From JBPOFM01 sp051252455 (GTDB lineage Bacteria; Bacteroidota; Bacteroidia; Flavobacteriales; Flavobacteriaceae): DNA of 64,000 nucleotides. Every line of letters starts with the position of its first letter. The stretch's first letter is position 1. The notes beneath the pieces are model-generated. The model made no database searches, had not been told where the DNA came from, and saw only the letters and a program-made list of their open reading frames with translations. Position numbers and translations under genes: made by a program. The stretch spans positions 124,001 to 188,000 of the forward strand of contig JBPOFM010000007.1 of assembly GCA_051252455.1 (NCBI GenBank). The letters are read 5' to 3'. Of the stretch, positions 1 to 9,358 are shown in pieces.

Positions 1-2361
1 AATCAACAAATAGTTGCAAACAAGAGATACATAACCATTGGGAAAGCAGACCTTAAAACTTCTGGTGAAACCTATCAAATTACAGGAGTAATTAAGGATT
101 TTTTATCTCAAAGACCCGTTCAAGATATCGTTGTGTCTGTCAATGGAAGAAGTATGAATGCAGTGACAGATGAAAACGGGAGCTATTCTCTAAAATTACC
201 TCAAGGAACTTACGTGTTGGTTACAAAGTCTTTGGGTTATCAAGACACACGTCAAAATATAGTGGTGTATGGTAGTGGCAATTTCAATTTTGAGGTAGAA
301 GAATCTCTCACCCAATTGCAAGAAGTGGTCATAGAATCTGATAAAGATGACAACATAAAACAAACTATGGCAGGCATCACTTCGATTGATGTGAAAGAGA
401 TAAAGACCATACCGCTTGTATTAGGCGAAAGAGATGTATTAAAGGTGGCGACCACCATGCCTGGCATTAAAACAGCAGGTGAAGGTGCATTAGGATTTAA
501 TGTTAGAGGAGGAAAAACAGACCAAAATTTAATTCTTTTCGATAATGCCGTGATGTACAATCCATCGCATTTTTTCGGAATTTTTTCTGCAATTAATCCA
601 TTCACGACAGGTAATGTCAAAATATACAAAGGATCTATTCCTTCGGAGTTTGGAGGTCGATTATCTTCTGTGATTGATATTGAAACAAAGGATTCCAATA
701 CCGAAAAATTCTCTGGAGAAGCCAGTATCGGCCCAGTTACGGCCAATTTAATGGTTGAAACTCCAATAGTGAAGGATAAAGCATCTTTAATGACCGGTGT
801 GAGAGCAACGTATTCCGATTGGATCTTAAGAAGTCTTGATGAAGAAACGTTAAAAAATAGCGAAGCCTCTTTTTATGATGTGGTCGTTAAATACAATCAT
901 AAGATAAACGACAAGAATAGCGTCAAAGGGATGGTTTATTTTAGTAAGGATAAATTCAGTATTACTTCAGATTCTATTTTTAAGTATAATAATAGATTGG
1001 CTTCTTTAGAATGGAATCACACCTTTAGTGATAAAAGCAGAGGTGCTTTGCAGTTCGTCAACAGTCAGTACAAGTTTAATATCACATTTGATAACGAATT
1101 CAATAAGAACTTTGATTACAACTACACGCTGAATGAATCTGAAGTGAAGTTAAATATGAAGTATTTGTATAGTAAGGCGCACAAATTGGATTATGGAATA
1201 GCTTCAAAAATTTATACTGTAGAACCTGGAAGTATTGATCCTTTGGGGGCCAATTCAACCATTGAACAGAAACGATTGGCTGATGAAAAGGGACTTGAAT
1301 CGGCTGTGTTTTTCTCTGATTTGTTTGAAGTAAATGACAAATTATCGTTTGACATTGGCTTGAGATATTCAATTTACGCTTCACTTGGTGGAGGAACGCA
1401 AAATAGATACGCGCCAAATCAGCCTGTAAGTGACGAAAGTGTGATTGAGACTATTTCTTATGGCAAAAATGAAGTTATCGAGACTTATGGTGGATTTGAG
1501 CCGAGATTATCTTTTCGATATTTTTTAAGTCCTTCCTTATCTGTAAAGGGAGGTTATAATAAGACCATTCAATATATTCATTTATTGTCCAGTAATACAA
1601 CCATGTCTCCTGTTGATACTTGGAAATTATCCGATCTTAATATTAAACCTCAAAAAGCACATCAGGTTTATTTAGGGCTTTTTAAGAATTTCGGAAATGA
1701 TAACTACGAAGTCAGTTTAGAGACCTATTATAAAAAAATGGATGATATTTTAGATTTTAAAATTGGTGCGGAATTAAGTCTGAATGATAATATTGAAACC
1801 GAACTCTTACAAGGAGAAGGTAGAGCCTATGGAATTGAGTTTTTATTGAAAAAGAAGAGTGGTCGATTTAACGGATGGCTTGGTTATTCCTATTCGCGTT
1901 CTGAAATTAAATTGGATAGCGAATTTTTAACAGAACGGGTCAATAATGGTGAGTTCTTTGCTTCCAATTACGACAGACCTCACGATTTAAGTGTTGTTTC
2001 TAATTTTAGATTGACCAAGCGTTATAGCTTTTCTATGAATTTTAGCTATCAAACTGGACGTCCAATCACGTATCCGGTTGGAAAGTTTATATTCAATGGC
2101 GCGGAACAAGTTGTTTATAGTGATAGAAATATGGAAAGAATTCCTGACTATTACCGTTTAGATTTAGGGGTGAATTTTGAAGGGAATCATAAAATAAAGA
2201 AATTTGCGCATAGCTTTTGGAACCTTTCAGTATACAATGTATTAGGACGTAACAATCCGTATTCGGTTTATTTTGTGTCTGACAATGGAAGTATTAAAGC
2301 ATATAAAACCTCTATTTTCGCTATTCCAATTCCTACTTTGACATATAATTTTAAATTCTGA
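1..2361 (+). CDS. TonB-dependent receptor with carboxypeptidase-like N-domain (5' partial)
   Basis: The frame is open from base 1, so the gene begins upstream of the window and 786 residues are visible. A carboxypeptidase-regulatory-like beta-sandwich (about residues 20-95, with TDENGSYSL and the GYQ ending) is followed by a plug domain (about 120-235, FNVRGG, then IYKGSIPSEFGGRLSSVID) and an outer-membrane beta-barrel ending in an aromatic residue (YNFKF). This is the usual flavobacterial receptor architecture for TonB-energised import. The substrate cannot be read from the sequence. The stop is one base before the next start, so it is co-transcribed with the DUF4249 gene. A GTG at 133 is in frame but lies inside the N-domain and is not a credible start. 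Confidence 0.93.
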   Translation, partial: NQQIVANKRYITIGKADLKTSGETYQITGVIKDFLSQRPVQDIVVSVNGRSMNAVTDENGSYSLKLPQGTYVLVTKSLGYQDTRQNIVVYGSGNFNFEVEESLTQLQEVVIESDKDDNIKQTMAGITSIDVKEIKTIPLVLGERDVLKVATTMPGIKTAGEGALGFNVRGGKTDQNLILFDNAVMYNPSHFFGIFSAINPFTTGNVKIYKGSIPSEFGGRLSSVIDIETKDSNTEKFSGEASIGPVTANLMVETPIVKDKASLMTGVRATYSDWILRSLDEETLKNSEASFYDVVVKYNHKINDKNSVKGMVYFSKDKFSITSDSIFKYNNRLASLEWNHTFSDKSRGALQFVNSQYKFNITFDNEFNKNFDYNYTLNESEVKLNMKYLYSKAHKLDYGIASKIYTVEPGSIDPLGANSTIEQKRLADEKGLESAVFFSDLFEVNDKLSFDIGLRYSIYASLGGGTQNRYAPNQPVSDESVIETISYGKNEVIETYGGFEPRLSFRYFLSPSLSVKGGYNKTIQYIHLLSSNTTMSPVDTWKLSDLNIKPQKAHQVYLGLFKNFGNDNYEVSLETYYKKMDDILDFKIGAELSLNDNIETELLQGEGRAYGIEFLLKKKSGRFNGWLGYSYSRSEIKLDSEFLTERVNNGEFFASNYDRPHDLSVVSNFRLTKRYSFSMNFSYQTGRPITYPVGKFIFNGAEQVVYSDRNMERIPDYYRLDLGVNFEGNHKIKKFAHSFWNLSVYNVLGRNNPYSVYFVSDNGSIKAYKTSIFAIPIPTLTYNFKF

Positions 2362-2362
2362 T

Positions 2363-3568
2363 ATGTTAAATTCAAAAACATATGGTCTCATTTTAACGCT
2401 GCTTGCTTCGTTGTTATTCACGTGCACCGAACCATATGAGCTCAAATCAAGAAATTCCGAAAGTTTATTGGTAGTTGAGGCTACAATCAGTGATGAATTA
2501 AAAACTCATGAAATAAAGCTATCTAAAACCTTTGAATTAGATCAGGATGAACCTAATGAAATAAGCAATGCCCAAGTTTGGATTGAAATGAGTAATGGAA
2601 CGCGATTGGATTTTGAAGAATCACAATCAGGACTTTATATATCGACTAATTTGTTTCAAGCGCAACCAGAAGAAACATACACTATGCACATCGTATTAGA
2701 TGATGGTAATTCATATATTTCCACAGCGGAAACATTGCCACCTACGTCGGAGATTGAAAGTTTAGAAAGAGTGCTACAAACCGTTGACGGTAAACAAGGA
2801 ATTCAAATTTATGTGAACAGTAGCAATGATAGTAACGCGGTTTACTTTAAATATGATTTTGAGGAGACTTACAAAATCGTCGTACCTTTCTATAATCTTC
2901 TAGACTTGAAACTTGTAAATGTAGAACTTTTTGGTGGCGTTTATTATGAACTAGAATTGGTCGAAAAGGAATTTGATGTGAGTACGTGTTACACTACGAT
3001 TAACTCTACCGATATCATTCAAACAACGATTAACGATTCCCAAAACGGCGCTGTTACTAGATTTCCATTACGATTTATAGAAAGTAATAATGGCATTATT
3101 AGGGATCGTTACAGCATTTTGGCACGACAACAAGTTCAGTCTTTAGAAGCCTATAATTTTTATAGTGTTCTAAATGAATTGGGTTCGGTTGATAATATCT
3201 TTTCAAATACCCAACCAGGTTTTATACAAGGAAATATTAAATCCCAAGTCAATGTAGAAGAAAATGTTATTGGTTTTTTTCAGATAACTTCGGTTTCTAC
3301 CAAGCGAATCTATTTTAGTTACAATGATTTTGAAATGCAGCGACCACCAAATATCTATGACTGTCATATAGAAGTGGAAGTAGATTATACCGACAATACT
3401 GGTACAGATGGCGATACGAATGATTACATGTTCCTATATAATGCTTTAAATTGGGGAAGCTACAATTATCTTGGTGGTCAATTTCCAACATATACACTTG
3501 TTACAGCTCAATGCGCGGATTGTACAACGTTTTCATCAACTGAAATACCGGAGTTTTGGGAGGAATAG
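2363..3568 (+). CDS. DUF4249 family lipoprotein, copy 1
   Basis: This 401-residue protein has a lipoprotein signal (hydrophobic segment, then LLFTC with Cys at about 21), so it should be anchored in the outer membrane or periplasm. The body matches the DUF4249 family, which in Bacteroidota is typically encoded directly beside a TonB receptor. Landmarks shared with the next two genes are LLVVEATI near the N-terminus, a central RDRYSIL-QQVQSLEAYNFY block, ENVIGFF, and a C-terminal CADC pair followed by IPEFWEE. It starts one base after the receptor stop. The function is unknown; a surface accessory to the receptor is the usual inference. Confidence 0.88.
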   Translation: MLNSKTYGLILTLLASLLFTCTEPYELKSRNSESLLVVEATISDELKTHEIKLSKTFELDQDEPNEISNAQVWIEMSNGTRLDFEESQSGLYISTNLFQAQPEETYTMHIVLDDGNSYISTAETLPPTSEIESLERVLQTVDGKQGIQIYVNSSNDSNAVYFKYDFEETYKIVVPFYNLLDLKLVNVELFGGVYYELELVEKEFDVSTCYTTINSTDIIQTTINDSQNGAVTRFPLRFIESNNGIIRDRYSILARQQVQSLEAYNFYSVLNELGSVDNIFSNTQPGFIQGNIKSQVNVEENVIGFFQITSVSTKRIYFSYNDFEMQRPPNIYDCHIEVEVDYTDNTGTDGDTNDYMFLYNALNWGSYNYLGGQFPTYTLVTAQCADCTTFSSTEIPEFWEE

Positions 3569-3708
3569 ATATGTAAGTTGTTACGGTTTGTTCTAGGATG
3601 ACATAAATAAGAATTATAAGTCGAAATTAAACTAAAGTAATAGTAGCCTTTCGAAGAAGTCGATAGAAAAATTTCATATTAAAATTCGTACTTTTAATAT
3701 AAAAAAAT

Positions 3709-4917
3709 ATGAAGATGAGCACCTTGAAATCACAATTGATCTTTCTGATTGTAGCTTCTGCAATGCTGTTCACATGTACAGAATCATATAACCTTAAGTC
3801 AAAAAATTCTGAAAGTTTACTTATTATCGAAGCGACAATAACTGATGAATTCAAATCACAGGAAATAAAACTATCAAAGACCTTTAGTATTGACAGCGGT
3901 GTGCCCAATGAGGTAAGCAACGCACTAGTTTGGATTGAGGCAGAAGACGGAATGCGATTTGATTTTGAAGAATCACAGCCGGGATTATATACATCTGTCG
4001 AAATGTTTCAAGCGGAAGCTGGACAACATTATACGATGCATACGCGTCTATCCGATGGAACCTCTTACGTCTCTACAACAGAGTTATTGCCTCCATCTTC
4101 GCAAATCGAAAGTTTAGAGGCAGTTCTGATAACTGTCGACGGAGAAGAAGGAGTTCAGGTTTTAGTAAATAGTAGCGGTGGGAGCGATGCCGAGTACTTT
4201 AAGTATGATTACGAGGAGACTTACAAAGTAGTAGTGCCTTTTTACAATCTTCGAACCCTTGAAATTTTGAATCCTCGTACGGTTCTCGATGAATTTGAAT
4301 ATGATTTAGAATTTTTTGACAGAGAAGAAGACTTCAGTACATGCTATTCAACCGTGAAATCTAAAGACATTATTCAAACCTCCTTGCTTGATTCGAACGT
4401 TGGTTCGGTCACTGATTTTCCAGTACGATATATCAAGAAGGATAATGGAATTATGAGAGATCGTTATAGTATCCTGGTAACACAACAGGTACAGTCTTTG
4501 GAAGCCTATAATTTTTATAAAATACTGAAGGCTTTAGGAACGGTAGATAATGTTTTTAATAATAATCAGCCAGGATTTCTGCAGGGTAACATAACAGCTG
4601 TAAATGACCCTGAAGAAAATGTTATTGGATTTTTTCAAGTAACGTCAGTATCTAAAGAGCGAATCTATTTTAATTATAACGATTTTGGTCTACGAAAACC
4701 TCCTTACATCTATGAGTGTGACTTTCAGATATTAGATTATAATGATAATACCTTATCAGATGGTGATAGAGACGATCGGATTTATATATATACGCATTTG
4801 AATGTGAACTATAGTTATTTTGACGTTGAATTGCCGCTCTACACTCTTGTATCTATTCAGTGCGCAGAGTGCACCTCGTTATCATCAATTGAGATACCAG
4901 AATTTTGGGAAGATTAG
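3709..4917 (+). CDS. DUF4249 family lipoprotein, copy 2
   Basis: A 402-residue paralogue of the preceding gene with the same order of landmarks: signal peptide ending MLFTC, SLLIIEATI, RDRYSILVTQQVQSLEAYNFYK, ENVIGFFQVTSVS, and a C-terminal CAEC then IPEFWED. Residues between these blocks differ freely, so the duplication is not recent. It lies 140 bp after copy 1, in an AT-rich gap with no terminator that I can see, so read-through from the receptor operon is likely. The ATG at 3715 is an alternative start two codons later. The role is inferred only from family and neighbourhood. Confidence 0.87.
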   Translation: MKMSTLKSQLIFLIVASAMLFTCTESYNLKSKNSESLLIIEATITDEFKSQEIKLSKTFSIDSGVPNEVSNALVWIEAEDGMRFDFEESQPGLYTSVEMFQAEAGQHYTMHTRLSDGTSYVSTTELLPPSSQIESLEAVLITVDGEEGVQVLVNSSGGSDAEYFKYDYEETYKVVVPFYNLRTLEILNPRTVLDEFEYDLEFFDREEDFSTCYSTVKSKDIIQTSLLDSNVGSVTDFPVRYIKKDNGIMRDRYSILVTQQVQSLEAYNFYKILKALGTVDNVFNNNQPGFLQGNITAVNDPEENVIGFFQVTSVSKERIYFNYNDFGLRKPPYIYECDFQILDYNDNTLSDGDRDDRIYIYTHLNVNYSYFDVELPLYTLVSIQCAECTSLSSIEIPEFWED

Positions 4918-5086
4918 TTTCTATAATTATTAAGAACAACTCCAAAAGTTTCTATAAATAATGAATTATTGTAAGTGGATTAAAGAACAATATTAAATAT
5001 GGAATTACTAAAAAAACGGAAGAGTTTAATTAATTCAAAGATTGACCAATATATTCCAAATAAAACATATAATTTTAAATATTGAA

Positions 5087-6292
5087 ATGAGACTATTGAA
5101 AACAAATTTTATTTTTCTAATTGTAATAGCAACCACGTTGTATGCTTGCACAGAATCGTATGAAATTAAGACTAAAACTACTGAAAACTTATTAGTTGTT
5201 GAAGCAACAATTACGGACGAATTAAAATTTCAGGAAATAAAACTTTCAAAAACATATGAACTAGAAAGTAATGAGCCCAATTTAGTTAGTAATGCGCAAG
5301 TTTGGGTGCAAACGGATAACGGAACGCAACATAACTTTGCAATGACAGAGCCGGGCTTATATATATCTGTCGATATGTTTCAAGCACAAGCTGGACAAAA
5401 TTATACCTTGCATGCGCGTTTATCTGACGGTACAACCTATGTGTCCACAACAGAGCTTTTGCCTTCACCATCTCAAATTGAAAGTTTAGAACCAGTTTTG
5501 CAAACAGTTGACGGAGAAGAAGGTGTTCAAATTCTTGTAAATAGTAGTGGCGGAAGTGATGCCGTTTACTTTAAGTATGATTACGTAGAAACCTATAAAA
5601 CAATTGTGCCTTTTTATGATGCTTTAGATCTTAGATTAACAAATGTGTCAAGTGTTAATGGCGTATATTATGAACTTGAACTTGTTGAAAAAGAAAATGA
5701 CGTAAGTACTTGTTATACGTCATTAAAATCTACAGACATAATTCAAACGTCATTAAATGAAACAGATAATAGTGCCGTGACTGAATTCCCCGTAAGATTC
5801 ATTAAAACTGATAACGGCATTATCAGAGACCGATATAGTATTTTGGTAACACAACAAGTTCAATCATTGGAAGCCTATAATTTTTATAAAATCTTGAATG
5901 AATTAGGTTCGGTAGACAATGTTTTTAATAATATTCAACCAGGCTTCATTCAGGGGAACCTTTCAAATGTGAATAATCCAGAAGAAAATGTCATTGGATT
6001 TTTTCAGGTAACTTCGGTCTCAACCAAACGAGTTTATTTCAATTATACTGATTTTGGCATAGCTAAACCACCATATATTTTTGAATGTATTTTTCAAGAA
6101 GACGTCGATTACAATGACAATACAGGAATGGATGGTGATAGAAATGACTATATTTTTATTTACAATGTGTTAAGAAATGCTAGTTATAATTATTATGACG
6201 GTGACTTTCCTGTTTACACACTTGTAACAGCACAATGTGCAGATTGCACAACGTTTTCATCAACTATAATACCAGAATTTTGGGAAGAATAA
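5087..6292 (+). CDS. DUF4249 family lipoprotein, copy 3
   Basis: The third consecutive DUF4249 paralogue, 401 residues from the ATG at 5087. That start is preferred over an in-frame TTG at 5042 because it gives a compact lipoprotein signal (MRLLKTNFIFLIV, then LYAC). Landmarks are LLVVEATI, RDRYSILVTQQVQSLEAYNFYK, ENVIGFFQVTSVS and a C-terminal CADC followed by IPEFWEE. The C-terminal CADC and IPEFWEE ending is closer to copy 1, while the internal ILVTQQVQSL block is closer to copy 2, which could mean gene conversion or simply conserved sites. It is 169 bp after copy 2 and its end overlaps the upstream part of the next reading frame. Confidence 0.87.
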   Translation: MRLLKTNFIFLIVIATTLYACTESYEIKTKTTENLLVVEATITDELKFQEIKLSKTYELESNEPNLVSNAQVWVQTDNGTQHNFAMTEPGLYISVDMFQAQAGQNYTLHARLSDGTTYVSTTELLPSPSQIESLEPVLQTVDGEEGVQILVNSSGGSDAVYFKYDYVETYKTIVPFYDALDLRLTNVSSVNGVYYELELVEKENDVSTCYTSLKSTDIIQTSLNETDNSAVTEFPVRFIKTDNGIIRDRYSILVTQQVQSLEAYNFYKILNELGSVDNVFNNIQPGFIQGNLSNVNNPEENVIGFFQVTSVSTKRVYFNYTDFGIAKPPYIFECIFQEDVDYNDNTGMDGDRNDYIFIYNVLRNASYNYYDGDFPVYTLVTAQCADCTTFSSTIIPEFWEE

Positions 6293-8031
6293 ACTTAAAT
6301 AAGACAGGTTTGATTTGTTTTTTACTAATATGCCAAAACATGTTAGTAATGCAGTCGCAAACCCTTGCAGAGCAAAAAATGATGAGTACTTTTCCTATAG
6401 AAAAGGTGATGCTTATAGCAAATTCAGAAGTTATGCTCTGCGGTCAACAGCTAAACTATCAAACTATTTGTCGCTCGAAAAATCTAGAAGAGACCATAAG
6501 TGCAATTGTATATGTTGAGCTTGTGTCTGCCGACAAAACAGTCGTGTTCAAACATAAATTACGATTGCAGAAAGGCAAAGCCTATGGGGACTATTTTTTA
6601 TCGACAAAATTGAAAACAGGTCATTATAAATTGATTGCTTATACGGAATGGAGCTTAAACAATACAGATAATAATTTCGATCAACACGACCTTTATATTA
6701 TTAATCCGTACCTAGATGCTACTGAAAACAGTCTAAAAAGTGAATTTGATGAAGCCCAAGAATATGTAGAAATTTTTGAGTCGGACGATTTCAGTCGAAT
6801 AGTAAATAATGCAAGTTCAGGACTAAAAATTACAACGGACTCAAAAACATATCAACCCAGAAGCAAAGTGAACTTGGAATTACAAAATTCCTTAAATCTT
6901 TTAAATTATGGTGATTATACAATCGCAGTTAGACGTGTTGATTCCCTAGCTATCCAAAGTTATAATAAAGTTAAAAAAAACAATCTAAACACATCTAGAG
7001 CAATGCGTTTACCCGAAATGAGAGGGGAATTAATTCAAGGGACAGTTATAGATGTCAACACAAACCTCCCAGTTGCAAACCAAACAATTTCGCTATCAAT
7101 ACCAGGTGAACAATTAGTATATAAATCTACCAGTTCGAATGCTAACGGTAAGTTTTATTTAAACCTCTACGAGCCTTACGAACAGGAAAAAGCCTTGATA
7201 CAAGTAGTCGCTGAAAACAGAGAGAATTTTAAAATTTCTATTGACCCGAAAGTTTTTGATAGATATGATGATTTAGAATTCGTTTCAGTGAAATTGAATA
7301 AAAATTTGAAAGATTTTATAGAAGAAAATTCGTTTTACAATCAAGTAGAAAGTGCCTATTATAATTTGAAAAGGGACAGTGTTATGTCCACGCAACCTGC
7401 CACATCATTCTACGGACAACCAGACATTATCTATGTTCTTGATGATTTTACCAGGTTTAACTCTGTTAAGGAAACCTTTATTGAGGTCATTCAGAATGCG
7501 GCTATCAGAACGACTAATGGCAAATATCAGTTTTTAGTCTACGATTATGACATTCCATTTGGTGGTATCTATCAAAATGTCAAACCTTTGCTTTTAATGG
7601 ATGGTGTTCAAGTTCAAGATGAAAATAGGGTAGTAGAATACAATCCTAACTTGATGGAGTCCATAAGTTTAGTGAAAGGAACATATTCTATAGGATCTGA
7701 AATGTATAATGGTATTATTGACATTAAATTGAAAACACCTACAGATCTTTACTTGACGGGTGAGTATATAAAACATATCGATATTCAAAAGCCAGAAATT
7801 CAAAAGCATTATTTCCATCAGTCGTATGAATCGACGCAAGATAGAACGCCTGATCTTCGAACTCAATTATTCTGGAAACCAAACATTGAATTGAAAAGTA
7901 ATTCACAAACTTGGAATTTCTATACTTCAGATGTGCCAGGTAGCTATATAATAGTGGTCAAGGGTTTTACAGATGAAGGTAAATATATATCGATAAGCGA
8001 ACGTTTTGAAGTGGTGAAGCAATCAAAATAA
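6235..8031 (+). CDS. Exported protein with macroglobulin-like and plug-like regions
   Basis: Up to 598 residues. A hydrophobic signal (GLICFLLICQNMLVMQSQ) precedes a segment resembling an MG2-type macroglobulin beta-sandwich (AIVYVELVSADKTVVFKHKLRLQKGKAYGDYFLS). A carboxypeptidase-regulatory-like repeat follows (GELIQGTVIDVNTNLPVANQ), and the C-terminal region resembles a TonB plug (LLLMDGVQVQD, then SISLVKGTYSIGSEMYNGIID) without a barrel. The start is uncertain: the ATG at 6235 overlaps the previous gene by 58 bp and puts about 26 residues before the signal, while TTG at 6310 or ATA at 6289 would start right at the signal. It probably assists the receptor at the cell surface; that is inference. 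Confidence 0.75.
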   Translation: MCRLHNVFINYNTRILGRINLNKTGLICFLLICQNMLVMQSQTLAEQKMMSTFPIEKVMLIANSEVMLCGQQLNYQTICRSKNLEETISAIVYVELVSADKTVVFKHKLRLQKGKAYGDYFLSTKLKTGHYKLIAYTEWSLNNTDNNFDQHDLYIINPYLDATENSLKSEFDEAQEYVEIFESDDFSRIVNNASSGLKITTDSKTYQPRSKVNLELQNSLNLLNYGDYTIAVRRVDSLAIQSYNKVKKNNLNTSRAMRLPEMRGELIQGTVIDVNTNLPVANQTISLSIPGEQLVYKSTSSNANGKFYLNLYEPYEQEKALIQVVAENRENFKISIDPKVFDRYDDLEFVSVKLNKNLKDFIEENSFYNQVESAYYNLKRDSVMSTQPATSFYGQPDIIYVLDDFTRFNSVKETFIEVIQNAAIRTTNGKYQFLVYDYDIPFGGIYQNVKPLLLMDGVQVQDENRVVEYNPNLMESISLVKGTYSIGSEMYNGIIDIKLKTPTDLYLTGEYIKHIDIQKPEIQKHYFHQSYESTQDRTPDLRTQLFWKPNIELKSNSQTWNFYTSDVPGSYIIVVKGFTDEGKYISISERFEVVKQSK

Positions 8032-8040
8032 ACAATTGAA

Positions 8041-8370
8041 ATGTTAGGACTAATATTTCTCCATTTTATTGGAAAATATTTCTATAAACTCGCAGAAGAG
8101 TTCAATAGGAACAAGTGGCTATTCGCCATTTTAGGAATTGTTATTTACTATATCGGAACCTTCATCGGAGGTATAATCCTTGGCTTGCTGGATGAATTTG
8201 TCGAACTTGGATTCAATTGGGACAACAACGTGGCACTTGCTCTTGTCGTTCTGCCATTTGGTCTAGGTGCTACGTATTTATTTTATTACATACTTAAGAG
8301 ACAATGGAAAATACCACAATGGTCGTGGCAGATGAAATTCATGACATTGGCAAAAATTAGAGTGATTTAA
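8041..8370 (+). CDS. Small membrane protein of unknown function
   Basis: A 109-residue protein that I do not recognise. It has an N-terminal amphipathic or hydrophobic stretch, then two clear membrane segments (about 27-48, WLFAILGIVIYYIGTFIGGI, and about 63-83, ALALVVLPFGLGATYLFYYI) and a basic C-terminus. It starts nine bases after the previous stop, so it is probably the last gene of the receptor/DUF4249 operon. No catalytic motif is visible. An untranslated-looking gap of 79 bp separates it from the next gene. Confidence 0.6.
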   Translation: MLGLIFLHFIGKYFYKLAEEFNRNKWLFAILGIVIYYIGTFIGGIILGLLDEFVELGFNWDNNVALALVVLPFGLGATYLFYYILKRQWKIPQWSWQMKFMTLAKIRVI

Positions 8371-8449
8371 GATAGCTGTTACCCAATACTATGTTCAATC
8401 AAAAATTTGGCATGCAAATTGCCATTCATTACCTGAAAAAATTAAATAC

Positions 8450-9358
8450 ATGAAAAACCTACTTATCATTGCGCTTACTGTGCTCACAACAATTTCTTAC
8501 GCTCAACAACCTACTTATACCATCAAGAATCTGGAGATGAATGATGAATTAAGTCAATATGGAGCGGTATATCAAAAAGAAAATAAAGTTTTTTATTCCC
8601 GTTACAAGCTCAATGAATTTGGATCCGTTGAAAAAAACCGAGCAGAGCAAACCGTTTTTACATTATATGAAGGTGAGATTACGGAAGAAGGGGAGATCAT
8701 CAATTCAAAGGAATTTAAATCTGCTGATGAATTTGGGTTTAATAGTTCAACGGCTGCATTCAGTTTGGATGGCAAATATATGTACGTCACCACGAATGAA
8801 GAGAAGCGAGGAGATGTCTATAAACATGGAACAAAAACCCGTAACCTGCGTATCGAGCGTGGTGAATATGAGGAAGGTAAAGGATACAAAAATTTCAAAC
8901 CCTTATCATTTTGCGATGAAAACTATTCATATGCCCATCCAGCCGTTAGCCCGAACGGGGATTATTTATACTTTACATCTAATATTCCGAGTGCAAAAGG
9001 ACCAACAGATATCTTCCGAATTAAAATTGAAGGGGGCGATAAATTTGGTGATCCAGAAAACCTTGGTGATTTGATTAATTCACCACGAAAGGAAATGTTT
9101 CCAACAATTACCCACGATAACGTATTGTATTTTTCGTCTGACAGAGCCAAAGGCATCGGTGGATTGGACATTTATAAATGTATCATTGATGAGGATGGCA
9201 CTATTGGGATGCCTGAACTAATGCCTCAACCGATCAATAGCCGGGGTGATGACATTTGTTTTGTCCTAAACAAGAACGGGGAGGAAGGTTACTTTACATC
9301 CAACAGAGCTAAAGGGAAGGGCGAAGATGACATTTATCACTTTGAAATAGAGGATTAA
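8450..9358 (+). CDS. Exported WD40-like (PD40) beta-propeller protein
   Basis: A 302-residue secreted protein: signal peptide MKNLLIIALTVLTTISYAQ, then repeated PD40 blades with the typical pattern of LSPNG, YLYFTSN and GPTDIF (AVSPNGDYLYFTSN at about 163-176, LYFSSDRAKGIGGLDIY at about 225-241, EGYFTSNRAKGKGEDDIY near the end). Such propellers are often fused to OmpA-like domains in Bacteroidota, but here the chain ends after the blades. It is convergent with the next gene, whose stop is directly adjacent. A periplasmic binding or scaffold role is inferred. Confidence 0.85.
   Translation: MKNLLIIALTVLTTISYAQQPTYTIKNLEMNDELSQYGAVYQKENKVFYSRYKLNEFGSVEKNRAEQTVFTLYEGEITEEGEIINSKEFKSADEFGFNSSTAAFSLDGKYMYVTTNEEKRGDVYKHGTKTRNLRIERGEYEEGKGYKNFKPLSFCDENYSYAHPAVSPNGDYLYFTSNIPSAKGPTDIFRIKIEGGDKFGDPENLGDLINSPRKEMFPTITHDNVLYFSSDRAKGIGGLDIYKCIIDEDGTIGMPELMPQPINSRGDDICFVLNKNGEEGYFTSNRAKGKGEDDIYHFEIED

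Noticed and set aside
252..746. Long reading frames on the opposite strand of the receptor, carB, rmuC and other genes
   Set aside because: They lie entirely inside genes with strong family support and their translations show no domain or signal that I recognise.
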